Of a stretch of DNA of 64,000 nt, positions 47,431-57,511 are shown piece by piece (positions within the stretch are counted from its first letter, which is position 1; every line of letters starts with the position of its first letter). The notes under the pieces were generated by a model. The model was not told the DNA's origin, did not search any database, and saw only the letters and a list, made by a program, of their open reading frames with translations. The stretch comes from Trissonchulus latispiculum (Eukaryota > Nematoda > Enoplea > Enoplida > Ironidae). The position numbers and the translations under genes are program-made. Location of the stretch: assembly GCA_030248195.1 (NCBI GenBank), contig JASAND010004008.1, positions 1 through 64,000 of the forward strand. Direction: 5' to 3'.

Positions 47431-48968
47431 ACACGAGCATTCCAAGAAAAGCTTTAAGCCTAAGTCCCCGTTCGATGTCTTCGAAGAGATTCTGGGAAAC
47501 CGAAGGCTCATCTTGGAAACTCTAGGAAAGGACTATGACGGCCTATTCCGGGAACCTTTCCACAGTCGAAACAGCACTGCCAGACAACCACCTCAGCAGA
47601 GTAAGAAACTGAAACTGAAACTGAAACGGAAATTAAAATTGAAATTGAAGCTGAAGCTGGTACTGAAACTGAAACTGAAATTGAAACTGAAATTGAAACT
47701 GAAACTGAAATTGAAATTGAAACTGAAACTGAAATTGAAACTGAAATTGAAACTGAAACTGAAATTGAAATTGAAACTGAAAACTATTTCCGAAGAAGGA
47801 CTGAAACCGCGAAGATGAAATTGTTGGCTTCAGGGAAATATATGAAACTGAAATTGAAACTGTAACTGTTTTCGAAGGAGAAGTGAGGCTGGAGTTAATA
47901 TTGTTTACTGGAGAGATCTGAAACGGACACTGAAATTAATCTAGACCGAGTTGTGCTGCACCATTCTGGAGCAATTTCTGGAAGTTTACTAAAATTAACA
48001 ATACCTATTTGAAATTTGGAATTTTGGAAATCTGAAATATTCGAAAGAATAGAAACCGAATCTGACACTGAAATTTAAACATATTAACAAAACTAGGGAA
48101 ACAGTTCAGAATTCAAAGCTAACACGCTGCGACTCAAATATAACTACGCATTGGCTATCTATTTAATTAATATAGCTGTTAATTAATTAGTTAATTAATC
48201 AACTAATATCTCTATTAATATAATGTTAATAGCTGTAATATATATTTTTAAAAATTTTCTCGTAATTTTGACATCATTGTTTTTAGAACCTCATACAGAA
48301 AACAACCAAAGGAATACCTTTGAGGATCTTAAGAGAACTTACAACAGGTAAACCCTACAAACCGAAAATTTAAATTGCATGGGAGCAATTAAGTCCTTAT
48401 TGTATAATTGCATTCTGCAATTATTCAACGTCACACCGAGGACCTTGAACAAATTTGGTTTGGCGCTACCCCTCCTCGGCGAAAGCAACTGGTGTGTGGC
48501 ACCAAAGGAAAAATCCTTATTTAAGTTATCAATATTTTTCGGACTGAGATTGTGGTTTCTAAACGAGGCAAATTGAAGTGTAAGTTTTTCAAAAGTCATG
48601 TCTGTATTAAAAATTAAGTGAAACTTGTTTGTATGCCAGGAAAGTGTAGAATTTTAGCAACAGCTGGGATAGAAAGTAGATTATTGCCTCCGCTGGAATC
48701 GAACCACGGACTTTCTGATCTAAAGTTAGATATGCTAGCCACTACACTACTGGGAGAATTAATATGACTTGTTAATTAGCAGGATAAACAGACATCTCGT
48801 TTACGTATGCATTAAATTAGTAAATTAATAAATAAAGTAATAAATTCGTGGCGTCTTTGCTTAATAATATTTGACAGTCGATTTGTTTTTCAGGTGTCAT
48901 TTATTTTAACGTGTTTTGAAATATATCAATTTATTTATTTATTTAGTTATTTATATATATATATATAT

Positions 48969-49007
<39 letters not shown>

Positions 49008-49012
49008 TTCAT

Positions 49013-49107
<95 letters not shown>

Positions 49108-50308
49108 TTTGTTTATTTATTTCAGTCGTTTCGATTTCGCCAAGAAACCGCAACGATCAAAGGCGTCAAACTTCATTTTATCTGCGCGACGGTTTTTGGA
49201 TGGAACGGTCGTGATAACGAAAAAGTATGTTTTGAATTTTTCAAATTTCAAAACTTTAAAGTTTGTGTAATTTATCAGCACAGCAGACGATATAAGTTCC
49301 TAGACAAGAGAAAGTTTTTAAATTTAAAATCACCTGCTTTGATAGCTCGTCCTTGGATAACTTTTATTCGATGTTTTTTGGGCCGTTTTTGATGCAAAAA
49401 AGGTTAACAAAAACTCTTGTTTTGCAGAAAATGCCCCAGTTTCGCAGCTTTTTTGCAAAGGATTTCGCACGGTGGCGCAGTCAGATACTAATATTGTAAT
49501 TAATCTTGTAATAATGTGAGCCTTATCGTTCGAATGATTTCTTACTCGCTACAAGTGGAGGATCATGTCAATTCTAGAGTGTACAAAACAGCTCTAGCCC
49601 ACATTTGTTAATCTGTTTCTCAGCAGTTTACCGAGAATTGTGGAGTGACCACCCAAGGGTTGAGATGTTTTAATTAATTAATTAATTAACTAAATTAATT
49701 TAGTTAAGCACGTAGCGGGCGAAGCACTTATACACATTCCAGCCTTCGTAAACATAAATTGAGAAGACAATTATTCGGAGTCATTTTATACCTTCAGTCA
49801 GTTAAACAGTTCCTAAATTTAATGCTTCTAATTGGTGTAACCACTATCTTGAGTGAGGGCTTACCAAAAATGCAATGAAAAACTAAACTTTACGATACTG
49901 AGAGTCCGGAAATAACCTCAGCAAAGGAGAGTAAAGCAGATAGATAAAGTTAAACGCAGGGATAAAGTTAAAAATTAATAGAAAACTGTTTATTAATTTT
50001 TCTCATGTAGTTGGATTTCTGTTCTAGCTTATCTCTCTTATGAGTTTGCTGAGCTATGTATGGTCTGTATTTTAATGGCTAGCCCTCCCTCACATAATTT
50101 TGCCCCCAATGTGTTAAAGCTCGAAAACACAACGTCTTGAAGTGGTTTTATGTGGGTTCGTAGTTAGAATCCCTTTATAGTGATGATGCTGTTTTGTTTC
50201 AGAATTGTTGAAAACGGGCGGGAAATCATCGAGCGATACGAAGACGGCCGACTGATCGCTCGACAGGTGGACGGAATTCCTCAGACGCTGGATACGAGAA
50301 AAGGATGA
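40641..50308 (+). CDS. DNAJB6-like: DNAJB6-like Hsp40 co-chaperone, 232 aa, six exons
   Basis: join(40641..40711, 42381..42490, 47349..47600, 48287..48347, 49126..49224, 50203..50308), with GT-AG introns, matching phases and stop TGA. The J domain (about 5-70) runs [20 protein letters not shown], then [13 protein letters not shown] with the Hsp70-stimulating HPD at 33-35, and ends [17 protein letters not shown] run of ten histidines (78-87, from (CAT)n) follows. [11 protein letters not shown] resembles the DVFREFFG segment after the J domain in DNAJB6. The C-terminus, [20 protein letters not shown] and [12 protein letters not shown], matches the ITTKRIVENG..EDGQL block of DNAJB6/DNAJB2-type proteins. 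Length is usual for that group. Expected role: Hsp70 partner holding unfolded or aggregating clients in cytosol and nucleus. The glycine-rich stretch is short. The very small exons make junctions worth RNA support, but all phases close. Confidence 0.9.
41290..41350 (+). repeat. (CTTT)n microsatellite
   Basis: Imperfect CTTT repeats in intron 1 of the DnaJ gene; a second pyrimidine tract lies at 42215-42250. Confidence 0.8.
41551..41954. mobile_element. TTAA-flanked MITE, 404 bp
   Basis: A perfect 18-bp inverted repeat GGTGGTGATTCCTTTTGG forms the ends. TTAA flanks both sides (41547-41550, 41955-41958), as for piggyBac-type insertions. A third right end (AATCACCACCTTAAG) lies at 42103-42117. 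Related sequence is inverted at about 63180-63460 and partial at 30230-30430. It lies in intron 1 of the DnaJ gene. Confidence 0.78.
42572..42865 (+). repeat. SINE-B copy 5
   Basis: Leader GAAAGCAGGCATAGGAAAG, A box GTGGTGTAGTTGGTTAGCA, B box GAGGTTCGAACCCCGGC, body TTCTTTACTTTCAGTGG and a diverged 3' module (GATGCCTGACACCTCCCG). In DnaJ intron 2. Confidence 0.75.
42885..43072 (-). repeat. SINE-B copy 6, inverted
   Basis: On the minus strand it has the leader GTAAGGGAAGCAGGGATAG, a shortened A box (CCTGTGGTTAGCACG), B box GTAGTTCGATCCCCGGC and the body, then stops at CTCCCCTAGGTC. It lies tail-to-tail with copy 5, so the two could pair as a hairpin in the pre-mRNA. Confidence 0.75.
43104..43676. 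mobile_element. MITE, GGGGCC family with CAAGTTG repeats, 573 bp
   Basis: Ends GGGGCCAATTTCATAAAACT and, reverse complemented, GGGACCAATTTCATAAAAAT. Both subterminal regions are built from degenerate copies of CAAGTTG/CAACTTG. It splits a tRNA-like unit: TGGTGGTGTAGTGAATAGC before it and AACGATTCCCGGCGAAGCC after it. Confidence 0.82.
44655..44760 (-). repeat. SINE-B head fragment, copy 7
   Basis: On the minus strand: GTTGATAAGCCTGATATCG, GTTCAGCTGATGACCC and the A box TGTGGTGTAGTGGTTATC. The B box and body are missing. Confidence 0.62.
45100..45250 (-). pseudogene. Coding-like fragment in DnaJ intron 2
   Basis: A minus-strand frame open from just after a TAG near 45257 encodes an acidic, coding-like stretch ([20 protein letters not shown] then [17 protein letters not shown]). 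The frame continues as AT-rich sequence to 45028, and a possible splice donor GTATAT lies near 45102. I do not recognise the family. It may be an exon of a nested gene or a fossil. Confidence 0.3.
46189..46865. mobile_element. Long-TIR MITE with G-rich internal arrays, 677 bp
   Basis: Nearly identical inverted repeats of about 115 bp carry CAAGAGTGCATAATT, GAAGAAGAGTAAGCCAC, TAGAGGGCTCCTCTTCTTGG, CATTGCGTAACGGTGC and ACAATACGCGAATGTTC. A 7-8-bp target duplication CTGCAGG(C) flanks it. Between the ends are about seven copies of CCCCGTTTGGTGGGGGGGTA on the plus strand (46290-46570) and about five complementary copies (46611-46765). The word GCCAACAGCCAATCAGATT occurs twice. ORFs here are repeat artefacts. 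It lies in DnaJ intron 2. Confidence 0.88.
46290..46765. repeat. Inverted arrays of a G-rich 20-bp word
   Basis: The unit is CCCCGTTTGGTGGGGGGGTA with C-run and G-run length variation. Spacers are irregular (about 10 to 45 bp), so it is not a simple tandem repeat. Each unit has a G7 run and a C4-6 run that can form hairpins or, across units, G-quadruplexes. Confidence 0.85.
47395..47431 (+). repeat. (CAT)n microsatellite in DnaJ exon 3
   Basis: Ten in-frame CAT codons followed by CAA CAC, encoding the histidine run. Confidence 0.92.
47608..47785 (+). repeat. (CTGAAA/TTGAAA)n hexanucleotide repeat
   Basis: About 29 imperfect GAAACT/GAAATT units starting seven bases after the exon 3 splice donor. 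The lysine/leucine-rich ORF at 47513-47818 reads through this intron repeat and is not a gene. Confidence 0.9.
48683..48756 (-). repeat. tRNA-like unit in DnaJ intron 4
   Basis: On the minus strand, A box TAGTGTAGTGGCTAGCA and B box CGTGGTTCGATTCCAGC are canonical and 74 nt are covered. The anticodon arm (ATCT/AGAT) has a six-base loop and the acceptor stem pairs poorly, so this is a pseudogene or SINE head. It could drive Pol III antisense to the gene. Confidence 0.5.
48926..49122 (+). repeat. (TTTA)n microsatellite abutting a splice acceptor
   Basis: About 45 TTTA units with a short TA tract (48951-48966) run to within 4 nt of the exon 5 acceptor AG (49124-49125). The repeat therefore replaces the normal pyrimidine tract. 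The ORFs over it are artefacts. Confidence 0.93.
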
Positions 50309-50619
50309 TCTATCTTCTGCTCTTACTGAAAAGCCAATAATTTATCTTTACCGTTTGTTCAATTTTTCGGCCAATTTTTTGTGTTCACATTGAACAGTCA
50401 ATTCTTGGGTTAAATATTTTGCATTATGTGGCTATGTACGGCTTATAACCGAAATTCTGCCTATGTAAATAAGGAAAACTTTTAAAGAAAAACTAATTAC
50501 ACCTGTATACAAATTTTATGGTTCAAATTTACTAATTTTTTATGCTAACCTAACTGTGAATAGCTTTGGCATGTTTTCTACTTTATTATTTGTATTAATA
50601 TAACTGTATACATTTCTGC

Positions 50620-50625
50620 AATAAA
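50620..50625 (+). promoter_or_regulatory. AATAAA polyadenylation signal of the DnaJ gene
   Basis: Canonical AATAAA about 312 nt after the stop codon at 50306-50308. Confidence 0.6.
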
Positions 50626-50705
50626 CCTACTGCCATTTATTAAATATTTGGTTGGCCACTTATTTTACTAATAATCAATATTTTACAAAAAATCAAAGAT
50701 AAAAA

Positions 50706-50775
50706 GAAATAGCCCAGGCTGAGAATCGAACCGGTGACCTCTGGACTGCAGACCTTATAACCACAAATCAAAAAT
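50706..50775 (-). repeat. tRNA-like fragment
   Basis: On the minus strand, B box CCGGTTCGATTCTCAGCC is clear and TGTGGTTATAAGG is a weak A box. The anticodon region contains CTGCAG. The acceptor stem is not convincing. Confidence 0.42.
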
Positions 50776-50779
50776 GCTG

Positions 50780-52600
50780 AGAACGATTAAATTCTACCTA
50801 TCCGTGTTGCTTCAAAAATATCATTTCGCTAATGGCAAAGTTGCACACGCACACGGCTAAGTGCGCTGCTAGTATGGACTGACAGAAAAGAAAATGCACA
50901 GTAAATGATGTTCATTCTCGGCAAACGTTCTGCAAACTGTGCTGACAAAAAGACGGGAAAAACTCAACCGTTTGGTAAATGCCTTCGTCATCCTTCAGTT
51001 TTGGTCAACTTAGAAAGCAGGAACACGTACACCCTTACTTCTAAGAGTAGAGAATTGGCCTTTTCTTGCCACGGAATCTAAATTTTGGGTCGCGACGTTT
51101 TCTTTCTTTTTTTCGCTTTCTTTTTTAAGGCTGGTAGGCAAGGGTGTTACCTCTTGTCCATAGGTCAATCATCTAACCTCAGGAGATGAGCCGATGCCAC
51201 AAAGAACACATGAATCCATGCTTGAGGGCGGAGGTCAAATTTCCCTGACACATTGTGAAAGCAATTTTGGTTAAACCACCTAACTTTCAACAGCTGAAAT
51301 TAGCCTTGCATTAGCCAATCCTATCTATAAAACTGACCTAAATGAATTAAATTTAAGTAGTAGAATAGTTAATACTGAGCATTTGATTCACGAAGAAGAA
51401 AGGGCTAAAAATGACAGAAAATTACTGGATAAACTGTTAAAACTTAAACGGAATGTGTGGATAGGCCCAGAAAAAAACTCATACCGTTGCGTCTGCGATT
51501 GTAAATACCGTGAAACGCTAGTGTAAAGAGTGAAAAATTGGACAGTGAAATTAAGAGTGTAAACTATGAAAAGTAAGGTACCCCAAAACTCCCAAAACTC
51601 ACTTATTTTGTGTAGTAGTCGAAGTTAGTGCACTTTCTACTCAATGGCTCCACTGGGCTTTTGAATTTGACACGGAAAGAACATTTTTCTTGACTTTGTA
51701 AGTGCCAATTTTATGGTTTTTTGTAGGAAAAGCATTTTTCAGCATTTAATCAAATTTTCTAGATTCAAATTCGAATTCCGACAGATAATTCTGACGCTAC
51801 TGTGTCCGTAAGCAGTAGACTTCGCCATACGCCATAGCTGTACTGTCAAAGCTTCAGAGATTTAGGAACTGTACATAAGTGACAGTTGTTGACTGTCGTT
51901 TTTGTGCCGATTAACGCTGGGTGTATTTTCCGAAAAAGGATCGAAAATTCGTTTTAAATTTTAAATTCGCCAAGCATCTGAATTCCCAGTATTAAGTCAC
52001 GAATTATGCTAAAGCCTTACACTACAAAATGGTAGGTATTACTTAGCCTTGGCATCGAATTATCTAATTTCAGCAGCTAAAGCAATACACTTGATATCTC
52101 CCACGTTGCAGGTTCATATTTTCAACAATTTATAGTTGAAACGAAAATTCTTTTAACAACCATTTAAAATGCTGAATGTCAAAAATCTTCAAACCTTGAA
52201 TTGTCAGGAAAATTAGTTTCTTGTACGTTGCTGATAACGCGAATATATTGTGAAGATTCCATTTTAATGAACAATTACATAGATTTAACCCAATTCGTAT
52301 TAATTAGTCAAGGAATTAGCTGCAACACTGGCTGGCTATACTTAAGTCTGCATTTTGCTTGAACCATCTTTGAAAACTGGTATTAATTAAGTTTGGAGTT
52401 ATTCTACGTGGATTAGCTCAAATCAAGTATGTACGAAAGTTTGTATTTATGTTCGATATTTATGCTTTTGTATTGCTATTATATGTTTTATAATATCAAT
52501 AATAACTACATAACAACTTAAACTTTACAATGCCTACTACATAACTACCCGAAACCGAATGAAAACTAGAGTGAAAATTCAAAAATAAAAAATATGCCAA
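50780..52600. other. Noncoding stretch, nothing recognised
   Basis: AT-rich sequence downstream of the DnaJ gene. No long ORF and no defined element. Confidence 0.35.
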
Positions 52601-52611
52601 GGAAGTGAGTT

Positions 52612-52685
52612 GATCCACCGACCTCGAGTTTCCAAGTCATGCAATTTAGCCACCACGCTAACCCAGACGACCGCAAACAGGTATT
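52612..52685 (-). repeat. tRNA-like fragment, Ser-type anticodon region
   Basis: On the minus strand, TCTGGGTTAGCGTGGTGGC and GACTTGGAAACTCGAGGTCG resemble a tRNA A-box and anticodon arm (GGA). The B box GGTGGATCAACTC is degraded. Confidence 0.38.
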
Positions 52686-53025
52686 AACTGTTCACACAGC
52701 TCCTGAATCGCTGCAAAAACCCGCAAATTGCACCTAAAATCAGTAAGGTGACACTTAGTCTTAAACTGCGACACGAGCAATGCAAGCTAGTGCAGCATGT
52801 AACCTGAACTAATAATCGGCCAAAAATTAAAAACCAACAGCTTCGGACGCTATGAATTATTTTGAGATGTGAAAAGAGTAGGTTTGGATCAAACTCAGAG
52901 TATTGTCTCATTGAAGTTTAAGTGATCCATTTGCTAGATTACGTGTGACCGAGACTTCTCGTTTTTAAATAATTGGGTTGCCGCTTTTTACACAAAAAGG
53001 CAAACCTTTCATCTGGGTATGTCCG

Positions 53026-53027
<2 letters not shown>

Positions 53028-53072
<45 letters not shown>
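53028..53072 (+). repeat. (TTA)n microsatellite
   Basis: About 14 perfect TTA units. Confidence 0.93.
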
Positions 53073-53075
<3 letters not shown>

Positions 53076-53339
53076 TCTCGTTACCACCCCCTGTCCCCCC
53101 CTCTAACTTTTGCTAGGGTGGACTGAAATTTTTACGGGGGGTTGGGGGTGGGGTGAAGTGTTGACTGAAGCGCGGGCAGTTCGATATTTCCCGGATTCCG
53201 GGAATGGCGAATCCCGGAATTTTTTAGAATGGTAAGGGGGGACCAAGGGAAACGTAAAAATTTTTGTCTCCGATTTTGTTTAAAAGTTGGTCATAGGGTA
53301 AGTCGACCACGCTGATTTTGAAACTGAAATCGAAATTTC

Positions 53340-53805
53340 CGGAAAATTTACGGATTTCGAGATATTGGACCCGGAAAATTCCGGATTTTGAAAAAATTTT
53401 TCGAAAGTGGTCGATATGGGGCTCAAATGAAAGAGCTCGTCGAGTTGAGCAACTTTCCTTCTTGCGGCATTTTCCGGAAATGCGTCTAGCGAAAGTTACA
53501 GCCGAAAAACTGAAAATCCGGGAATTCCCGAAAACCCGGATTTTGAAAAATTTTTCCGAAAGTGGCGATATGATACTCAAATGAAAGAGCTCGTCGAGCT
53601 GAACAACTTTCCTTCTTGCGGCATTTTCCGAAAATGCGTCTAGCGAAAGTTACAGCCGAAAAACTGAAAATCCGGGAATTCCCGAAAACCCGGATTTTGA
53701 AAAAGTTTTCCGAAAGCGGTCGATATGATACTCAAATGAAAGAGCTCGTCGAGCTGAAAAACTTTTCTGCTTGCGGCATTTTCCGGAAATGCGTCTAACA
53801 AAAAT
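53340..53805 (+). repeat. 155-bp tandem repeat, about three copies
   Basis: AAGAGCTCGTCGAG occurs at 53431, 53585 and 53740, giving periods of 154 and 155 bp. Each unit carries CTTGCGGCATTTTCCG, AATGCGTCTA, CCGGGAATTCCCG and TTTTGAAAAA. The preceding block (53226-53310) resembles the foldback at 55505-56025 (GGGGGGACCAAGGG, TTTTTGTCTCCGATTTTG, GACCACGCTGA). Confidence 0.88.
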
Positions 53806-54327
53806 TACGACCAAAAAACTGTTGCATTCTTCTGAAAGAAAACCCGGAACCTAAGGGAAAATGCCGCGGCAACCCATTCTCGCTACTTCGCTAGTTGTAA
53901 TTGACTTATGAAAAATGCTATGCATTATATGCAAATATGCATAGACGCTATGCAAAATAAGCTGTCATAATTAACAGTCATTAAATGAAATTTTCCTAAA
54001 TTGTCTTGCACACCTCGAACTTCGTGCAGTCAAGTCTTTCTTGTTTTCGTAATATGAATTTAAATAATACAGAAACTGAGGTAAGAAACTATCGAAGTTG
54101 TATTCATCCTAATTGGAATTAGAACCGAAATCGGAACCGACTGTCAAGAACAGGAACCGCAATCGGTTACATAAATCCGAACCGGTCTCAGCACTATTAT
54201 AATGTAATTAAACCGCAGAGCTCACCCCACTACTAGGACTGGTGCAATGAAACGCGGACCTGAGTTTTAAGGAGATTCCAAGTTCAGACTGCTCGAATTG
54301 GGCTCAGGGGTGGGGGTTGACGCCTGA
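53806..54327. other. Noncoding stretch, nothing recognised
   Basis: No ORF or defined element. Short variants of GAACCGAAATCGGAACCG recur at 54123-54180. Confidence 0.35.
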
Positions 54328-54976
54328 GGTTCGTTGCATAAAAATACGATAAGTTATGAAGTCCAATAAGTCAAATACAATAAGTAAATTTGCGTTGCAT
54401 AAAAGTTCTAATCAAACAAGGAATAAGCGACCTATTAAAATAAGCGATTTATTAAAATAAGCGAATTTGCAATAAAGTTAGAAATGTTGTGGTATGAGTT
54501 TTGCAGTTCAGATGTAAGAAAAACAAAAGTACAAAATATTAAGGCTAATTATAGTCCGTGGAAATACTCACGCAGCTAAAAGTTTCAAATATTCTGGTTT
54601 TGCGGTAGTGTAAAATTAGATGTGAATTGTGAAATGGCATGGCGGGAATCGCAACGCAGTAAAGAAAGCACCACTTTATGCAACTATAGATAAAGAATAT
54701 TTCAAAAGTTAATAATTTAAAAAACATTTCTTCCGTCATTGCATGAGTTCACGATTTACACAATTAAATGTAACTATAATTTCTACAGTTAAACTCTTCT
54801 ATTTGTTAAGCTTTTAGTTTGGCTGTTCTAAGCTTTACTGTAGTATTCTTCACAAAATAGGAACACATTGTAATAAGTTCCCCGCTATTTCTCTTGAGCT
54901 TATCACTTTTCATTCATAATGGCTTATTAGCTTGAACTTATGAACTTATGACTTATCATTTTTATGCAAAGGGCCG
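54328..54976. mobile_element. MITE, GGGGCC family with CATAAGTT repeats, about 650 bp
   Basis: The left end GGTTCGTTGCATAAAAATAC and reverse-complemented right end GCGGCCCTTTGCATAAAAAT match. Both are followed by GATAAGT and degenerate copies of CATAAGTT. The interior also repeats AATAAGCGA at 54423-54472. The outermost bases are diverged, so boundaries are accurate to a few bases. Confidence 0.72.
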
Positions 54977-54979
54977 CTG

Positions 54980-55504
54980 GGGTTAGCGTGCTTGCTGAAA
55001 AAAGGGGGACCCTCAAAGTAATACACAAGTTAACTATAAAATTCCGAAATTCCACCTACTTAAATAAAATAGAGATTTAGAGATCAGCTGTAGTTAGGGT
55101 GAAAACTAAAACAAAGACGACTAGTGAAATTTAATAAAAATAGGAATAGGAATCAGTCAATAGTTCAATAGAAATCAGTCAATAGGCATTTACAAAGAAA
55201 TCAAAACAATGTACGATCCACATTACCACAAACAGAACAGCAGGAAAACCACTGATTTTAAGCAAATTCAAAATACCAGAGAAAGGGAAGGGGGGGACAA
55301 TAACAATAATTTGGTTCCTGGGAATTGGAAATTGGAAGGTAAAAAGGACAACCCTTATTAGCAGAAGAAGAGGAGTTGGATACTTTTAGAAGAAATTAGA
55401 ACTTACAATTACAAATATATAGTAGAAACGAGAATGGTTAATTTGACAAAAAACCGACAAAAGAAATTTGGGATCATTACAGGATAACCCATCCCAGTCC
55501 CAGA
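54980..55504. other. Noncoding stretch, nothing recognised
   Basis: AT-rich sequence between a MITE and a foldback, with CAATAG...AATCAGTC words repeated near 55155-55185. Confidence 0.35.
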
Positions 55505-56025
55505 TTTATGAGCCTTGATCAAATGAGCTGAAATTTGGTATGAGTATGTTTTCGACCACGCTGAGTTTAAATATTACAAAATTGTTCGATTTAGCGAAAT
55601 TCGAGTTTTTTCAATTCGTAAGGGGGACTAAGGGGAACCCAAAAAGTTTTTGTCTTCGATTTTGCTGAAAAGTTGTTTTCAGGGGTTTTCGAAGTCGCAG
55701 AACACGAATTTGAAATCCGTTTTTCGATTCAGCTTTTCATTAGCTTAGTCCAAGCGTAAGTTCTAAGCTTAAGATGTAAGCTTATGCTGAGCTCCCGAAA
55801 AGCTGAATCGACAACCTAATTTCAGATTTGTGTTCTGCTACCTCGAAATCTAAATACAGCTTTACAGCAAAATCGAAGACAAAAAATTTTTCGGTTCCCC
55901 TTGGTCCCCCCTTACGAATAAAAATATCTAATTTCGCGAAATCGAAAAATTTTGCGATATTTGAACTCAGCGTGGTCAAAAACATGCCCATATCAAATTT
56001 CAGCTCATTTGATCAAGTTTCGCGG
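55505..56025. repeat. 0.5-kb foldback (palindrome)
   Basis: The left arm (about 55508-55735) and reverse-complemented right arm (about 55810-56022) match for over 200 bp: CTTGATCAAATGAGCTGAAA, GACCACGCTGAGTT, AATTCGTAAGGGGG, GTCTTCGATTTTGCTG. The loop is near 55770. Words shared with 53226-53310 link it to the 155-bp repeat block. Confidence 0.87.
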
Positions 56026-56080
56026 AGTTTGGGTTAAATTTAGCTTTTAAATAAATATTGGAAAAGATTGGGTAGAGCAC

Positions 56081-56606
56081 CTATCAAAAGATATTGAGTA
56101 CACAAACCAAGCAAGATTCCGCGGATGGGGCGCATCAAAATTATGCTTGCTTTATTCCACGGAACATTTTTGAGTCAAAAACCAGCCAGCTGCATTCGGA
56201 TACTTCCAGCTCGATACCGTGGAATTTGTTTAAAGCAAATTCTTGGCAGCAAGTTTCCAACTATTCCAGTGTAAAATAATTTTAAGGCTAAGCCCAGTCA
56301 AAGAAACATTTTAGCCGAAATCCAAAAACGTTGGTTAATTTAAGTTTAAAACTTTCGTGTCTTACAAAGTCCAAGCCACTTCGAAGCATAATTCCAAAAA
56401 ACAGCTCAATTCAGCAAAAAAATTTACGTACCTAGTACCAGTCGGCAGGATTCCATCCACAAAACTGGAATTTGGTTTTGACAAAAACTGGACAGAGCAA
56501 TTCCGACAATGCCAGCTCAATTTCGTGGAATCATTTAGAGGCAAAACCTAGCTTGAAGGAATCTGCGGAATCTTGCTAGGTTTGTGTGCTCAATATGTTT
56601 TGATAG
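56081..56606. mobile_element. MITE, 526 bp
   Basis: The left end CTATCAAAAGATATTGAGTA and reverse-complemented right end CTATCAAAACATATTGAGCA are followed on both sides by CACAAACC and AGCAAGATTCCGC. The inverted repeat is about 45 bp. Internal copies of TTCCGTGGAAT-like words occur. The superfamily is unknown because no target duplication could be fixed. Confidence 0.75.
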
Positions 56607-56609
56607 ACG

Positions 56610-57510
56610 CACAGGGACAGCAACCGCAAAGCCAGCACTCATGACGAGAGCAACTCCTAACTGGCTAGTCAACAAGAATGACTCAACACAGTTACAAGTC
56701 CTGAAAAACAAGTTCTGTCGGCATAAATTGACCAACATGATATATCTTTCCTCACAGAAAATAAAAACAACAACGTTAAAACCGTTCACGCCTAACACTT
56801 CAACGATAAAGAACAAAAACATTTAATAATATTAAAGGATTTGCACGGAATTTTGTGGAGTTTGAGGACAGGTTTGGATAGGGGAAATAAATTCAATATG
56901 AAAAGGAGGTAGTAGCGCGGTCACTAATTACCTAGTTAGTTAATTACTTAACTTGTTAACAAATGAGCAGTCGACAGTTTGTTATATGCCACAATTTACA
57001 TAAGGTTATGCCGCAAATAATAATTGAAACTGCGGTATCTTTCAGTCCGCAGGTCCCTGTTCTATAAGCTTGGCATTGAAAACATCATTCGTTCTTAATA
57101 GCTTAGGAAGTGTATGTGAGATAGGATTTGCTGTTTGGAGGATATTTCATTTCTCTGGTTTAGCCGATAAGAGACATCGAGGTTTCTGGCTTCATATTAT
57201 AAGGATGTAGTCGACTTGCAGCAACGAATTTGTAGTGACTGTGTTGTAAAAGAACCAGGCCTAAGAAATGGCATAGATTACAGCGCACGTCTAAACAATA
57301 TTCCTTAATACAACGGCTATGTTTCACTTTTTTAGAACAAGGAACCATTTCATAAAGTCTTTTCTATTTTGTTGACATTTTCTCAAAGTTTCTCACCAGG
57401 TTCAATTTTGCTTGATCGCCCAAGGTTTACGTTTTCATTATCTGCGTCGGACACAGAATGCGACAAAGACATGCGCACAAAATTGACGACATCCTAAATC
57501 AGACTGCTGC
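56610..57510. other. Noncoding stretch, nothing recognised
   Basis: Overlapping ORFs at 56535-56826 on both strands show no domain signal. No repeat partner was found. Confidence 0.35.
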
Positions 57511-57511
57511 A

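Noticed and set aside
47395..47431. Histidine tag from vector contamination
   Set aside because: The run is a pure CAT repeat within a natural exon flanked by introns and J-domain sequence.
47513..47818. Lysine/leucine repeat protein ORF
   Set aside because: It reads from DnaJ exon 3, out of frame, into the CTGAAA intron repeat.
48894..49392. Tyr/Leu/Phe/Ile repeat membrane protein ORFs
   Set aside because: They are translations of the TTTA microsatellite plus, in other frames, DnaJ exon 5.
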